DNA from: Phytohabitans sp036906915
Lineage (GTDB): Bacteria > Actinomycetota > Actinomycetes > Mycobacteriales > Micromonosporaceae
Assembly: GCF_036906915.1 (NCBI RefSeq)
Contig: NZ_JBAKHX010000126.1
Coordinates: forward strand, 1-14,418
Direction: 5' to 3'
Length of the DNA: 14,418 nt
The notes under the pieces are model-generated. The model had not been told where the DNA came from, did no database searches, and saw nothing but the letters and a program-made list of their open reading frames with translations. Positions 1 to 8,167 of this stretch are shown here, piece after piece (the first letter of the stretch is position 1; each line of letters begins with the position of its first letter). The translations under genes and the position numbers were made by a program.

Positions 1-221
1 TCACCACCGTCGCCAACCCCACCCCAGCCGCCGGACGAGCCGCCGTCGACATGCTGCTCCAGCACGACGGTTCCACGTCCGGCCGTATTGGCCGCGGTGG
101 CCTCCGCACGGCCACCGACGACCGCCGCACCACAGCACAGGTAACGCTCCAAACCGAACTGGTCGTCCGCGACTCGACGGGCCCAGCGCCCGGCGCAGTC
201 ATCTGCGAGGACAAGGAGTGA
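1..221 (+). CDS. LacI-family transcriptional regulator, C-terminal fragment
   Basis: Only the last 72 codons are in the window (frame starts at base 3, stop TGA 219-221). The translation contains TTVANPTPAAGRAAVDMLL and ends QTELVVRDSTGP plus a short tail. This is the usual end of LacI/GalR-family effector domains, where a 'TTV..P....G..A...LL' helix is followed by the 'L.TELVVR.STG' strand. The DNA-binding head is upstream of the window. The stop overlaps the GTG start of the next gene (GTGA, 218-221), so regulator and sugar-binding protein are very probably co-transcribed and translationally coupled. A local sugar-responsive repressor of the following transporter genes is the natural inference. 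Its operator would lie upstream of the window. Confidence 0.85.
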   Translation, partial: TTVANPTPAAGRAAVDMLLQHDGSTSGRIGRGGLRTATDDRRTTAQVTLQTELVVRDSTGPAPGAVICEDKE

Positions 222-1540
222 GCACGGAAATGCACCCCGCCACAGGCAACTCCAGGCGCCGGCTGCTCCGCGGCATTGCCGCGGTAGCGATGGCGCTACC
301 CCTCACCTTCGGCGCCGCCGCATGCGGTGGCGACGACAACGAAGGCAGCAACACTGATGCCAACAAGTCGGTCGAGCTGTCCGTCTTCTACTGGGGCAGC
401 GAGAAGCGCGCCGAGCTGACCCAGAAGGCGCTCGACGCGTACAAGGCGAAGAACCCCAACGTCAGCTTCAAGATCACGTGGCAGGCCAACCAGGGCTACG
501 CTGACAAGCTGGCCACGCTGGCCGCGTCCGGTGACGTGCCGGACCTGTTCGCCACCGACGACAACATGCTGGCGGACTTCGCCACCCGCAACGTCACCGC
601 TGACCTGACCGAATACAAGGGCAACAAGCTCGACCTCAGCAAGTTCCCGCCCAGCCTCGTCGAGTACGGCACGGTCGACGGCAAGCTGGTCGGCATCGCG
701 GCAGGTGAGAACACCCAGGGTCTCGTGTACAACAAGACGCTGCTCACCTCGAACGGCCTCCCCGAGCCCACCACGGGCATGACCTGGGAGGCGTTCATCG
801 ACTGGGCCGCACAGGTCACCGCGAAGACCAAGGTGCCCGGCACCATGGACCCGAGCGCCGACTACAAGGCGTTCTGGGTGTGGCTGCGCCAGCAGGGCAA
901 GGACCTCTACAACGGCAAGCAGCTCGGCTTCACGGCCGACGACGTGGCCAAGTGGTTCACCCTGTGGAAGGGCGCTCGCGACAGGAAGGCGACCCCCACG
1001 GCGGACATCATCCACGAGGGCAACGTCACCGACATCTCCAAGCAGCTCGTCGTGACCGGCAAGGCCGCCACCTCGTGGGTCTGGGCCAACCAGATGCCCG
1101 AGCTGAAGAAGAGCACCAAGGACGAGCTGGGCGTCATCGCGTACCCCGGCGACCCGAGCGCCCAGTGGGCCCGCGCGGCAATGTACTGGAACGTCGCGAA
1201 CAACAGCGACAAGAAGGACGTCGCAGTCGACGTCATCAACTTCCTTGTCAACGACGAGGCGGCGGTCACCGCTCTGGGCACCGACCGTGGCCTGCCGTCC
1301 AACACGGAGCTGCGGACCAAGTTCGCCGAGACGGTCACCGACCCGGCGATGAAACTGTCCATCCAGGTCGAGAACGACCTGGCGAGCAAGTTCGGCAAGG
1401 CGCCCCAGGTGCCGCCGAAGGGCCACAGCACATTCCGGTCCGAGCTCGTGAAGGCGGCGGAGAACGTCCAGTTCGGACGGGCGACGCCGGAGAAGGCCGC
1501 GGCTGACCTGATCGCGGTCGTCCAGCCGAAGCTGGGTTAG
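218..1540 (+). CDS. Sugar ABC transporter solute-binding lipoprotein (SBP1)
   Basis: 440 residues, extracytoplasmic family 1 solute-binding protein that should capture a sugar or oligosaccharide and deliver it to the permeases encoded next. Residues 13-36 form a lipoprotein signal: RRR, a hydrophobic core, then a lipobox ending GAAAC with the lipidated Cys at 36. After a polar linker the mature fold begins at VELSVFYWG (about 52-60). Signatures shared with the paralogue at 4191 include WQ-NQGY, GTMDPSADYKA (208-218), ATGKAATS, a QWARA-MYW block and DVAVDVINFLVND. Two starts are possible. GTG 218 has GAGG 7 nt upstream and overlaps the LacI stop. ATG 230 has AAGGAG (213-218) 11 nt upstream. 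Both keep the signal peptide intact. The substrate cannot be read from the sequence. Confidence 0.93.
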   Translation: MSTEMHPATGNSRRRLLRGIAAVAMALPLTFGAAACGGDDNEGSNTDANKSVELSVFYWGSEKRAELTQKALDAYKAKNPNVSFKITWQANQGYADKLATLAASGDVPDLFATDDNMLADFATRNVTADLTEYKGNKLDLSKFPPSLVEYGTVDGKLVGIAAGENTQGLVYNKTLLTSNGLPEPTTGMTWEAFIDWAAQVTAKTKVPGTMDPSADYKAFWVWLRQQGKDLYNGKQLGFTADDVAKWFTLWKGARDRKATPTADIIHEGNVTDISKQLVVTGKAATSWVWANQMPELKKSTKDELGVIAYPGDPSAQWARAAMYWNVANNSDKKDVAVDVINFLVNDEAAVTALGTDRGLPSNTELRTKFAETVTDPAMKLSIQVENDLASKFGKAPQVPPKGHSTFRSELVKAAENVQFGRATPEKAAADLIAVVQPKLG

Positions 1541-1565
1541 CGGCGCTGACTCGGCTAGAGGATCT

Positions 1566-1573
1566 GAAGGGAG
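1566..1573 (+). promoter_or_regulatory. Ribosome binding site of the MalF-type permease gene
   Basis: GAAGGGAG sits 7 nt before GTG 1581 and supports that start over in-frame alternatives further in. The 40-bp gap after SBP1 shows no terminator-like hairpin, in keeping with one operon. Confidence 0.7.
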
Positions 1574-1580
1574 AAAGCTC

Positions 1581-2564
1581 GTGGCGTTGACCACGGCAAA
1601 CACGCCGTCGGTACGCGCGAGCCAGGCCACCGGGGCTTCCGCCAAACGGCGGAGGCCCCGGCGCGGCCCGCAGCGCGAAGGTCTGGCAGGGTACATCTTC
1701 CTGTCGCCATGGCTCATTGGATTGATGGGCATCACGGCGATACCGATGCTCCTGTCGCTGTACCTCAGCTTCACCAACTACGACGTCCTCAGCCCGCTGG
1801 GCGAGGCTGAGTGGGTCGGGTTGGCGAACTACAAGCGGATGTTCACCAGCGATCCGTCGTACTGGCGCTCGGTCACCGTGACCGTGTCGTTCGCGCTGAT
1901 CGCGGTACCTCTGAAGCTCGCCGCCGCACTCGGCGTCGCGCTGCTGCTCAACAAGGCCTGGCGCGGCGTCGGCCTTTTCCGCGGCCTTTTCTACCTGCCA
2001 TCGCTCATCGGCGGCAGCGTTGCCCTGGCGATCGTCTGGGTCAACATGTTCAACCGGGAAGGCGCGTTCAACGGCTTCCTGCGGATCTTCGGCATCGAGG
2101 GTAAGCCCTGGGTCAACGACCCGAGTTGGGCGCTGGAGACCCTGATGGTGCTCGCCATCTGGCAGTTCGGCGCGCCAATGGTCATTTTCCTGGCGGGCCT
2201 GAAGCAGGTGCCGACGGAGCTGTACGAGGCGGCGTCGGTCGACGGCGCCGGCCGGTTCCGGCAGTTCATGAGCGTGACGCTGCCGATGCTGTCGCCGGTC
2301 ATCTTCTTCAACCTCGTGCTGGAAACCATCAACGGCTTCCAGGGCTTCACCGCCGCGTTCGTACTCAGCGACGGCACCGGCGGGCCGGTCGACTCGACGC
2401 TGATGTACACGCTGAACCTCTACCTCAAGGGCTGGCGGGAATACGAGATGGGCTACGCGTCCGCCATGGCGTGGGTGTTCCTTTTGGCAATCGGCATCAT
2501 CACCGCGGTGTTCTTCTCCACCGGCCGGTTCTGGGTGCACTACTCGGATGGAGATGATCGCTGA
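1581..2564 (+). CDS. Sugar ABC transporter permease, MalF type
   Basis: 327 residues, integral membrane permease of the carbohydrate-uptake transporter-1 class. It starts with a basic, Arg-rich cytoplasmic tail (to about residue 35) followed by the first helix (GYIFLSPWLIGLMGITAIPM). Further hydrophobic segments fit a six-helix core. The cytoplasmic EAA loop, which docks the ATPase, is at 216-235 (EAASVDGAGRFRQFMSVTLP) and matches the EAA---G---------LP consensus. The length is usual for the family. The stop TGA shares one base with the next ATG (TGATG), so both permeases are probably translated in a coupled, balanced way. They should form the heterodimeric channel for sugar delivered by SBP1 and perhaps SBP2. 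No ATPase gene accompanies them. Confidence 0.95.
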   Translation: MALTTANTPSVRASQATGASAKRRRPRRGPQREGLAGYIFLSPWLIGLMGITAIPMLLSLYLSFTNYDVLSPLGEAEWVGLANYKRMFTSDPSYWRSVTVTVSFALIAVPLKLAAALGVALLLNKAWRGVGLFRGLFYLPSLIGGSVALAIVWVNMFNREGAFNGFLRIFGIEGKPWVNDPSWALETLMVLAIWQFGAPMVIFLAGLKQVPTELYEAASVDGAGRFRQFMSVTLPMLSPVIFFNLVLETINGFQGFTAAFVLSDGTGGPVDSTLMYTLNLYLKGWREYEMGYASAMAWVFLLAIGIITAVFFSTGRFWVHYSDGDDR

Positions 2565-3439
2565 TGGTCGCTTCGACTCCGGCGGTCTCCCGCCGCCGCC
2601 CCGGCCTTGCCCGCGGGGTGGTGCGCACCGCGATCCTCCTCCTCATCCTCGCGATCGTGCTGTACCCGCTGATCTGGATGGTCGGCACCTCGTTCAAGGG
2701 TCAGACCGAGATCGTGAGCAACACCGGTGTACTGCCCCGCGAATTCACGCCGGGCAACTACACCGACGGCTGGAGCCACTTCGACGTCAGCTTCTCGCGG
2801 TTCTTCCTGAACAGCACGATGGTGGCGCTGCTGACCGTCATCGGTAACGCGGCCTCCTGCCTGGTCGCCGCGTACGCCTTCGCGCGGCTGCGATTCCCGC
2901 TGCGCGGCTTCTGGTTCGCCGTCATGATCGGCACCTTGCTGCTGCCGCAGCACGTGCTGACGATCCCGCAGTACATCCTGTTCAAGCAGTTCGGCTGGGT
3001 GGGCGGCGAGTGGCCGTATCTCCCGCTGCTGGTGCCGCAGTTCCTCGCGACCGAGGCGTTCTTCGTCTTCCTGATGGTGCAGTTCATGCGGGGCATCCCG
3101 CGCGAGCTCGACGAGGCCGCCAAGATCGACGGTGCGAGCCCGTTCGGCATCTTCCGGTACGTGATGCTGCCACTCAGCCGCCCGGCGCTGGTGACCACGG
3201 CGATCTTCTCGTTCATCTGGACCTGGAACGAGTTCTTCCGCCAGCTGGTCTACCTGTCGGACCTGTCGGACTACACGATCCCGGTGGCGATGACGCTGTT
3301 CATCGACTCCACGGGCCAGAGCGCGATCGGGCCGATGTTCGCGATGTCGGTGTTGTCGCTGCTGCCGGTGTTCCTGTTCTTCGTGGCGTTCCAGCGGTTG
3401 CTGGTCGAAGGAATCAACACCAGCGGCCTCAAGGGGTGA
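2564..3439 (+). CDS. Sugar ABC transporter permease, MalG type
   Basis: 291 residues, second permease subunit. It has a short Arg-rich N-terminus, then a first helix (TAILLLILAIVLYPLIWMVGTSF) ending in the typical 'SFK' of MalG-type proteins, then the periplasmic stretch ending 'NYTDGW'. The EAA loop is at 184-203 (EAAKIDGASPFGIFRYVMLP), the canonical MalG form. The C-terminus carries the usual 'F..FQR.LVEG...GLKG' ending found across the family, so the protein looks complete. It partners the preceding MalF-type subunit. The start is fixed by the TGATG overlap. A YesL-like gene follows after 6 bp. Confidence 0.95.
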   Translation: MVASTPAVSRRRPGLARGVVRTAILLLILAIVLYPLIWMVGTSFKGQTEIVSNTGVLPREFTPGNYTDGWSHFDVSFSRFFLNSTMVALLTVIGNAASCLVAAYAFARLRFPLRGFWFAVMIGTLLLPQHVLTIPQYILFKQFGWVGGEWPYLPLLVPQFLATEAFFVFLMVQFMRGIPRELDEAAKIDGASPFGIFRYVMLPLSRPALVTTAIFSFIWTWNEFFRQLVYLSDLSDYTIPVAMTLFIDSTGQSAIGPMFAMSVLSLLPVFLFFVAFQRLLVEGINTSGLKG

Positions 3440-3445
3440 ATCGGA

Positions 3446-4090
3446 ATGCCGAAGGTGGCTGATCGCGTGGTTGAGCAAGCAGGTCGAGCCGCGCCTGAGG
3501 ATGAGATACCTCGTCGTGGTGGGGGCGGGTGGCTCGACACGGTGCGCAACGCGAGCGACCTCGCGCTGCTCGGCATCCTGACCACGGTCGGTTCGCTCGG
3601 GGTGGTGACCGCCGGCGCGGCGGTCGCCACCGCCAGCGCGGCCGTGCACGACTGGGCCGCCGACGAGCAGTGGCCCGGGTTCCGGATCACCCTGCGCCGG
3701 TACGTGCGCGGCCTGCTGCCCGGCATCCCGGCGACGCTGGTGGCCCTGGTCGTGTCCGGCCTGCTAACGCTCAACCTGTCGGCCATCGCCCGCGGCGTGG
3801 TGCCCGGCGGCGCACCCCTCGCCGCGGCGACGATCCTGTTGATCGTCGCCGCTGCCGGATACGCCGGCATCGCCGTCGTCGAGGTGGGCCGCCGCGGTGG
3901 CGCAGGCTGGCGGGCCGCCGCTCGCGCCGCCGCCCAGACCGCCCAGCGCCGCCCGGCCACGGTACTGGCCTGCGCCGGCGTCATCGGCCTGGTGATCGCG
4001 CTGGCCCTGATGGTCATCCCGGTGCTGGTCCCGATCCTGACCGGCTACGCCATCTTTGCCCTCCACGCCGCTACTCGTCGCCTGACGTAA
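3446..4090 (+). CDS. DUF624 / YesL-like membrane protein
   Basis: 214 residues, small polytopic membrane protein. Visible hydrophobic segments are about 38-63, 91-109, 125-146 and 172-206. The first ends in 'GVVTAGAAVATASAAVHDW' and is followed by an 'F...LRRYVRG' amphipathic stretch. This arrangement is typical of DUF624 (YesL-type) proteins, which commonly lie beside sugar ABC transporter genes. Their molecular role is unknown, so none is assigned. ATG 3446 is preceded by AAGGGG (3431-3436, 9-nt spacing), only 6 bp after the MalG-type gene, which places it in the same operon. Assignment rests on pattern and neighbourhood. A profile search for DUF624 would settle it. Confidence 0.75.
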   Translation: MPKVADRVVEQAGRAAPEDEIPRRGGGGWLDTVRNASDLALLGILTTVGSLGVVTAGAAVATASAAVHDWAADEQWPGFRITLRRYVRGLLPGIPATLVALVVSGLLTLNLSAIARGVVPGGAPLAAATILLIVAAAGYAGIAVVEVGRRGGAGWRAAARAAAQTAQRRPATVLACAGVIGLVIALALMVIPVLVPILTGYAIFALHAATRRLT

Positions 4091-4101
4091 CCCGCGACCA
4101 C

Positions 4102-4151
4102 CCCTTCGTCGATCAAGACGATGTCTCAACGATCAAGGGTGGCGCGAAGGG
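4102..4151. repeat. Intergenic element A: paired GATCAAG motifs inside a 7-bp inverted repeat
   Basis: CCCTTCG (4102-4108) and CGAAGGG (4145-4151) are perfect inverted arms 36 nt apart. Between them lie GATCAAG at 4111 and GATCAAGGG at 4131, 20 bp apart. A smaller inverted repeat AGAC-GAT-GTCT (4116-4126) lies between the two. The same pairing of GATCAAG motifs with 19-20 bp spacing recurs twice in the non-coding region after 13960. The function is unknown: it could be an operator, a terminator-like structure or a member of a dispersed repeat family. Confidence 0.55.
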
Positions 4152-4177
4152 ATCTCGCGTAAGCGGCGGCGTCCGCC

Positions 4178-4183
4178 TAAGGT
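4178..4183 (+). promoter_or_regulatory. Candidate -10 box for a leaderless SBP2 transcript
   Basis: TAAGGT fits the actinobacterial TANNNT -10 pattern and lies exactly 7 nt before the GTG start at 4191, the spacing expected when transcription begins at the start codon. No convincing -35 is visible. AAGG (4179-4182) inside it could instead act as a weak ribosome binding site. Confidence 0.35.
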
Positions 4184-4190
4184 CGGTTGC

Positions 4191-5471
4191 GTGCGTCTGA
4201 CTATCGGGGTTGTGACCGCTCTCGCGGTGTTGCTCGGCGGCGCCGCGTGCCGCGACGACGCGGATCCGGCAGCGAGCGGCGACGGAAAGGTCGAGCTCAA
4301 CGTCTACTGGTGGGGCGGTGACAAGCGGGCCGAGGTGACCGAGCAGGCGCTCAAGCTGTACACGCAGCGCCACCCCGACATCACGTTCAAGACGCACTGG
4401 CAGAGCAACCAGGGGTACTACGACAACCTGGCCACCCAGGCAGCCGGCCCGGACGCGCCCGACCTGTTCCAGATCGACGACAACTACCTCACCGAGTACG
4501 CCGAGCGGAACGTCACGCTCGACCTCAACCCGTACGTCGACAGCGGCGTGCTCGACCTGTCCAAGCTGCCCGACAGCCTCGCCAAGTACGGCCAGGTGGG
4601 CGGCAGGACGGTGGGTGTCGCGAGCGCCGAGAACACGCCGGCGATGGTCTACAACAAGACCCTGCTCCAGAGGCTGGGCGTGGCAGAGCCCAAGATCGGC
4701 ATGTCCTATGTGGAACTTGTCGCGTGGGCCAGAGACATCACCGAGCGCACCGACGGCAAGGTCGCCGGCACGATGGACCCGTCCGCCGACTACAAGGCGC
4801 TGTGGCTGTGGCTGCGCGCGCAGGGCAAGGAGCTGTACGCCGGTCGGGAACTCGGGTTCACGGCGAGCGACCTGGCCACCTGGTACGAGATCTGGAAGAC
4901 CGCGCGCGACACCGGCTCCGCGCCGCCGCTGAGTGTCATCAAGGAGGCCAACGGCGGCGACGTCACCAAGCAGGCCGTCGCCACCGGCAAGGCCGCCACC
5001 TCGTTCATGTGGTCCAACCAGCTTCCCGAACTCCAGCGGGCCACCAAGGACCAGCTCGCCCTCGTCGCGTACCCGGGAAACCCGAAGGGTCAGTGGGCGC
5101 GCGCCTCGATGTACTGGTCGGTGTTCCGCGGCAGCCGGCATGCCGACGTCGCGGTCGACGTCATCGACTTCCTCGTCAACGACGCGGAGGCCGGCAAGAT
5201 CCTCGGCACCGAGCGCGGCCTGAGCCCCAACACCGAGGTGCGCAAGGTCGTGAGCCAGTCGCTGAGCGACGCGACCACCCGCGCAACCATCGAGTTCGAG
5301 GACTCCATTACGCCGAGGTTCGGCCCGGCACCGGCACCGCCACCCAAGGGACATGTCAAGGTGCGGGCGCTGCTGGTAGCGGCGGCTGAGAGCGTGCAGA
5401 ACGGCAAGGCGACCCCGCGGCAGGCGGCTGAAGACCTGATCCGGCAGGCGAACGCCGCGTTGGCGACGTGA
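4191..5471 (+). CDS. Second sugar ABC transporter solute-binding lipoprotein (SBP2), paralogue of SBP1
   Basis: 426 residues, family 1 solute-binding lipoprotein. The signal peptide is short (MRLTIGVVTALAVLLGGAAC, lipidated Cys 20). The mature protein aligns with SBP1 along its length. By hand count about 46 of 84 residues are identical over the first mature segment, and GTMDPSADYKA recurs at 193-203. Also shared are W-SNQGY, ATGKAATS, QWARASMYW and DVAVDVIDFLVND. It is separated from the DUF624 gene by 100 bp containing the paired GATCAAG element, so it may have its own promoter. An extra binding protein beside one permease pair usually widens or tunes substrate range, which is an inference here. 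The gene ends 39 bp before the convergent Hsp70-propeller gene. Start GTG 4191 leaves only two residues before the hydrophobic core, but no better upstream start is visible. Confidence 0.93.
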   Translation: MRLTIGVVTALAVLLGGAACRDDADPAASGDGKVELNVYWWGGDKRAEVTEQALKLYTQRHPDITFKTHWQSNQGYYDNLATQAAGPDAPDLFQIDDNYLTEYAERNVTLDLNPYVDSGVLDLSKLPDSLAKYGQVGGRTVGVASAENTPAMVYNKTLLQRLGVAEPKIGMSYVELVAWARDITERTDGKVAGTMDPSADYKALWLWLRAQGKELYAGRELGFTASDLATWYEIWKTARDTGSAPPLSVIKEANGGDVTKQAVATGKAATSFMWSNQLPELQRATKDQLALVAYPGNPKGQWARASMYWSVFRGSRHADVAVDVIDFLVNDAEAGKILGTERGLSPNTEVRKVVSQSLSDATTRATIEFEDSITPRFGPAPAPPPKGHVKVRALLVAAAESVQNGKATPRQAAEDLIRQANAALAT

Positions 5472-5510
5472 CCCCTACCTGTGTTTGATGCCCTCGCTTC
5501 GCTCTGGGGC

Positions 5511-8108
5511 TCACTCCTGGGCGAACTGGCTCACCGAGAAGTCGTCCTGCCGGGCGCAGACCATGTACCGGTTGTTCCAGGAGCAGCTCCACGACCGCAC
5601 GTCGTTGAGCTGCCCCATCTCGATCGGCCTTTTCGCGTCGGTGTGCAGCCCGGCCACGCTGTAGTCGCCAACCGAGTCGCTGGACGACTCCAGGAAGATC
5701 ATGTTGCCGCCGTCCACGCGGGCGATGGCGCCTTCCCGGTTTACCAGTTCGGTGCCGTCGTCGGCGAAGACGAGGGTCCGGTAGTCGCCGGTGATGGTGC
5801 GGGCGGCGACCTGATCGCCGAAGTGGATCAGCAGCTCGGCCTGCGGTGCCGACTTGTGCCATAGCCGGCCGCCCTCTTCCAGGTCGACCGCCACCACCTC
5901 GGTGGTCGTCCCGTCGCTGCCGGCGGTGTCGAGCAGGCACAGGCGCTTCTCGCCACACATGGCGAGAAGGTTCAGGTCACGCTCCTTGTCGGGTGACGTG
6001 TACAGGTTGTTGGGCTCGCCCAAACTGTCCAGGTCGTACCCGGACAGGCGGTAGCTCTCGTCCACTGAGGCAACGATCATCTGCCCGTTGTAGACCACTA
6101 TCTGGTCGTCCGGATCGGCCACATTCGGCCGGGTCTTGAGCACGTCGCCGTTCACCGCGTCGATCACCCGCGCCGACCGGTCCGCACCGATCTGCACGAT
6201 GCGCTGGTCGTCGTCGAGCCGCTGGGCGAACGGGGTGCCGCGCACGTCGGATGGGCCGGACACGTCGGCGACGGTGAGCGCCTGGTACACCGCGTCGTCG
6301 CCGTCCCCGTACCCGTCCTTGGGATTCTCGTGCTCCCACCTCGTCGTCCCAGTGCGCAGGTCGAGCCCGAGCAGCCGGTCTTCGCCCTTGTTGACCAGCA
6401 CCATCACGCCCTTGGCGAAGATCGCGCGGTCGTCGCCCCGGATCAGGCGGTTCCACAGCTCGTCGCCCGAGTCGGCATCAAAGACGATCATGTTCCGGAA
6501 CTCGGAGTTGGAGCTGCGGTCCTCGTACGCCACGACCACGTCCGGCAGGACGGTGATGCCGGCCCACCGCTCCGACAGGCTCGACGTCTGCTTGCGCCAC
6601 CGCTCCTTCTTGCCCGGCGGGTCCACGGCGACGATCTCCAGCCGCTTGTCCTCGCGCTCGTACGCGAGATACGCATGGTCGCCCACGAACCCGGTGTAGG
6701 CGTAGTAGGGGGTCTCGCCCTTGCCCACGGGTATCGAGTACAGCTCGCTGACCGGCTCGAACGCGATCTTGTCGTACCCGCCGCTCGTGAGGAAGACCAC
6801 CGTGGCGGTGACGACGCCCGCGAGGGCCAGGACCGCCGCAGCCAGCCAGAGCACCGGCCGCTTGCGCAGCGCCCGCGCCGGTCCACGCCCGGCATCGTGG
6901 GCCGCCGACATCTGCACCGTCGGTTCCGCTGGCGACACCGGTACCGCACTCGTGGGAGCCGTCGCACCTGGCACCCCCACCGCGGGCACCGGGGCGACGA
7001 GCTCGGTCAGCGCACCCTCGGCGACAGGCAGTTCGGGCTGCTCCAGCACCGTCGGCGCGATGCCCAGCTCGGCGTGCAGCATCCGGGCGACCAGGGGCAC
7101 CCGCGACGACCCGCCGACCAGGAACAGCCCGGCGAGCTGGTCGGGACGCAGGCCGCAGTTGCCGATCACGGCGCCGGCCTCGTAGACGCTCCGCCGCAGC
7201 AGCGGCGCGACGAGCCGCTCCAGCTCGTCGCGGGTGAGGTGGACGGCCTGGTCGACGCCGGGAACCGCGACGGGAGCCGTGGTCGTGCGGGAGAGCATCT
7301 CCTTCGCGCCGCGCACGTCGTCCCAGAACTGCCGGCGGTGCCGCCACTGGACGGCGGTGGTCGGTGCGGTGAGGGCCTGCCATGCCGCCGGGTGGGCTCC
7401 GGCGAGCAGCCGACCGAGGTGGTCTACCAGCGCCGCGTCGAGGTCGAGGCCGCCCAGCTCGGCGAGCCCGCCCGAGCCGACCACCACGAACGTCGCACGC
7501 CCGTCCTGATCCACCGCCTCGTTTCGGACCACCGCGATGTCGAGGGTGCCGCCGCCGAAGTCGAAGACGGCGATCGCGGCACCGACGGGTACCGGACGGC
7601 GCAGCACGTCGGCGAAGTACCGTGCCGCCGCGACCGGCTCCGGCGCCATCCGGGTGCCGCCGTTGTCAGTGCCGACCGGCGGCCAGCCGGCGCGGGCCAC
7701 GGCGGTTGCCAGCACGTCCCTGCGCCGGGCACCCCACGAGGCCGGATAGGTCAGCACGGCTGGCGGCAGGAAGCCCACCGCCTCGACGGCCGTGCGGCCA
7801 ACGCTGCTCAGGACCGCCGCTAGCAAATCGGCCGTCGGGATCTCCCGGCCACCGAGCAGGACGCCGGCGTCGTCGACGTGCCGCTTCGGGTTCGGCTCGT
7901 AGCGGGCCGGGTCGGCCTGGCCGAGCCGCTGAGCGTCTCGACCGGCGTGCAGCCTGCCCACGTCGTCGAGATAGACGGCTGACGGCGTGATCGGCTGGCC
8001 GTCGAACAGGAGCGGCCGGGTGCGGCTGTCGGGCCAGCGCAGCACCGCGACCGTGTTGGAGGTGCCAAGATCCACGCCCAGGGCGTAGGCGCCGTCCTCC
8101 TGTGCCAT
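5511..8108 (-). CDS. Hsp70-type ATPase / transmembrane helix / PQQ-like repeat fusion protein
   Basis: 865 residues. Residues 8-370 are an Hsp70-family actin-fold nucleotide-binding domain: phosphate-1 loop DLGTSNTV (13-20), phosphate-2 loop FDFGGGTLDIAV (182-193), adenosine motif LFLVGGSSRVP (328-338). The DnaK substrate-binding domain is absent. A Pro/Ala-rich linker (about 371-410) and a basic patch (RALRKR) lead to one membrane helix (418-440). Residues 445-865 are Asp-rich repeats of the type 'VFDADSGDELWNR', 'GLDLRTGTTRWEH' and 'VAVDLEEGGRLWHK', typical of PQQ-like beta-propellers. Two close Cys pairs (718/724, 842/851) could form disulfides. The positive-inside rule puts the ATPase in the cytoplasm and the propeller outside. 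ATG 8108 has GGAGGA (8117-8122 on this strand) at 8-nt spacing. The function is unknown; signalling or envelope quality control are guesses. Confidence 0.9.
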   Translation of the reverse strand: MAQEDGAYALGVDLGTSNTVAVLRWPDSRTRPLLFDGQPITPSAVYLDDVGRLHAGRDAQRLGQADPARYEPNPKRHVDDAGVLLGGREIPTADLLAAVLSSVGRTAVEAVGFLPPAVLTYPASWGARRRDVLATAVARAGWPPVGTDNGGTRMAPEPVAAARYFADVLRRPVPVGAAIAVFDFGGGTLDIAVVRNEAVDQDGRATFVVVGSGGLAELGGLDLDAALVDHLGRLLAGAHPAAWQALTAPTTAVQWRHRRQFWDDVRGAKEMLSRTTTAPVAVPGVDQAVHLTRDELERLVAPLLRRSVYEAGAVIGNCGLRPDQLAGLFLVGGSSRVPLVARMLHAELGIAPTVLEQPELPVAEGALTELVAPVPAVGVPGATAPTSAVPVSPAEPTVQMSAAHDAGRGPARALRKRPVLWLAAAVLALAGVVTATVVFLTSGGYDKIAFEPVSELYSIPVGKGETPYYAYTGFVGDHAYLAYEREDKRLEIVAVDPPGKKERWRKQTSSLSERWAGITVLPDVVVAYEDRSSNSEFRNMIVFDADSGDELWNRLIRGDDRAIFAKGVMVLVNKGEDRLLGLDLRTGTTRWEHENPKDGYGDGDDAVYQALTVADVSGPSDVRGTPFAQRLDDDQRIVQIGADRSARVIDAVNGDVLKTRPNVADPDDQIVVYNGQMIVASVDESYRLSGYDLDSLGEPNNLYTSPDKERDLNLLAMCGEKRLCLLDTAGSDGTTTEVVAVDLEEGGRLWHKSAPQAELLIHFGDQVAARTITGDYRTLVFADDGTELVNREGAIARVDGGNMIFLESSSDSVGDYSVAGLHTDAKRPIEMGQLNDVRSWSCSWNNRYMVCARQDDFSVSQFAQE

Positions 8109-8150
8109 CCGACCGGTCCTCCGAGCAGGGGTGAGGGGTTACCCGGTCGG
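8109..8150 (-). promoter_or_regulatory. RBS inside an 8-bp inverted repeat upstream of the Hsp70-propeller gene
   Basis: CCGACCGG (8109-8116) and CCGGTCGG (8143-8150) are perfect inverted arms with a 26-nt loop. The strong Shine-Dalgarno GGAGGA (8117-8122 read on the minus strand) sits in that loop next to the arm touching the start codon. On mRNA this could form a stem ending right at the ATG. A TACGAT hexamer (8152-8157, minus strand) just upstream fits a -10 box. A regulatory effect is inferred only. Confidence 0.4.
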
Positions 8151-8167
8151 CATCGTATTGCCTGGTG

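Noticed and set aside
296..1777. 493-codon open frame on the minus strand opposite SBP1
   Set aside because: It is antisense to an unmistakable binding-protein gene. Its Arg/Val/Leu/Gly-rich translation matches no family and is the usual by-product of high-GC third positions.
4166..4177. GGCGG-CGT-CCGCC small inverted repeat before SBP2
   Set aside because: Short GC-only palindromes like this arise by chance very often at this base composition, and no second copy supports it as an operator.
5472..5510. Bidirectional terminator between convergent SBP2 and the Hsp70-propeller gene
   Set aside because: Only about four outer bases (GCCC/GGGC) pair around CCTCGCTTCGCTC. The stem is too weak to call, although termination must occur somewhere near here.
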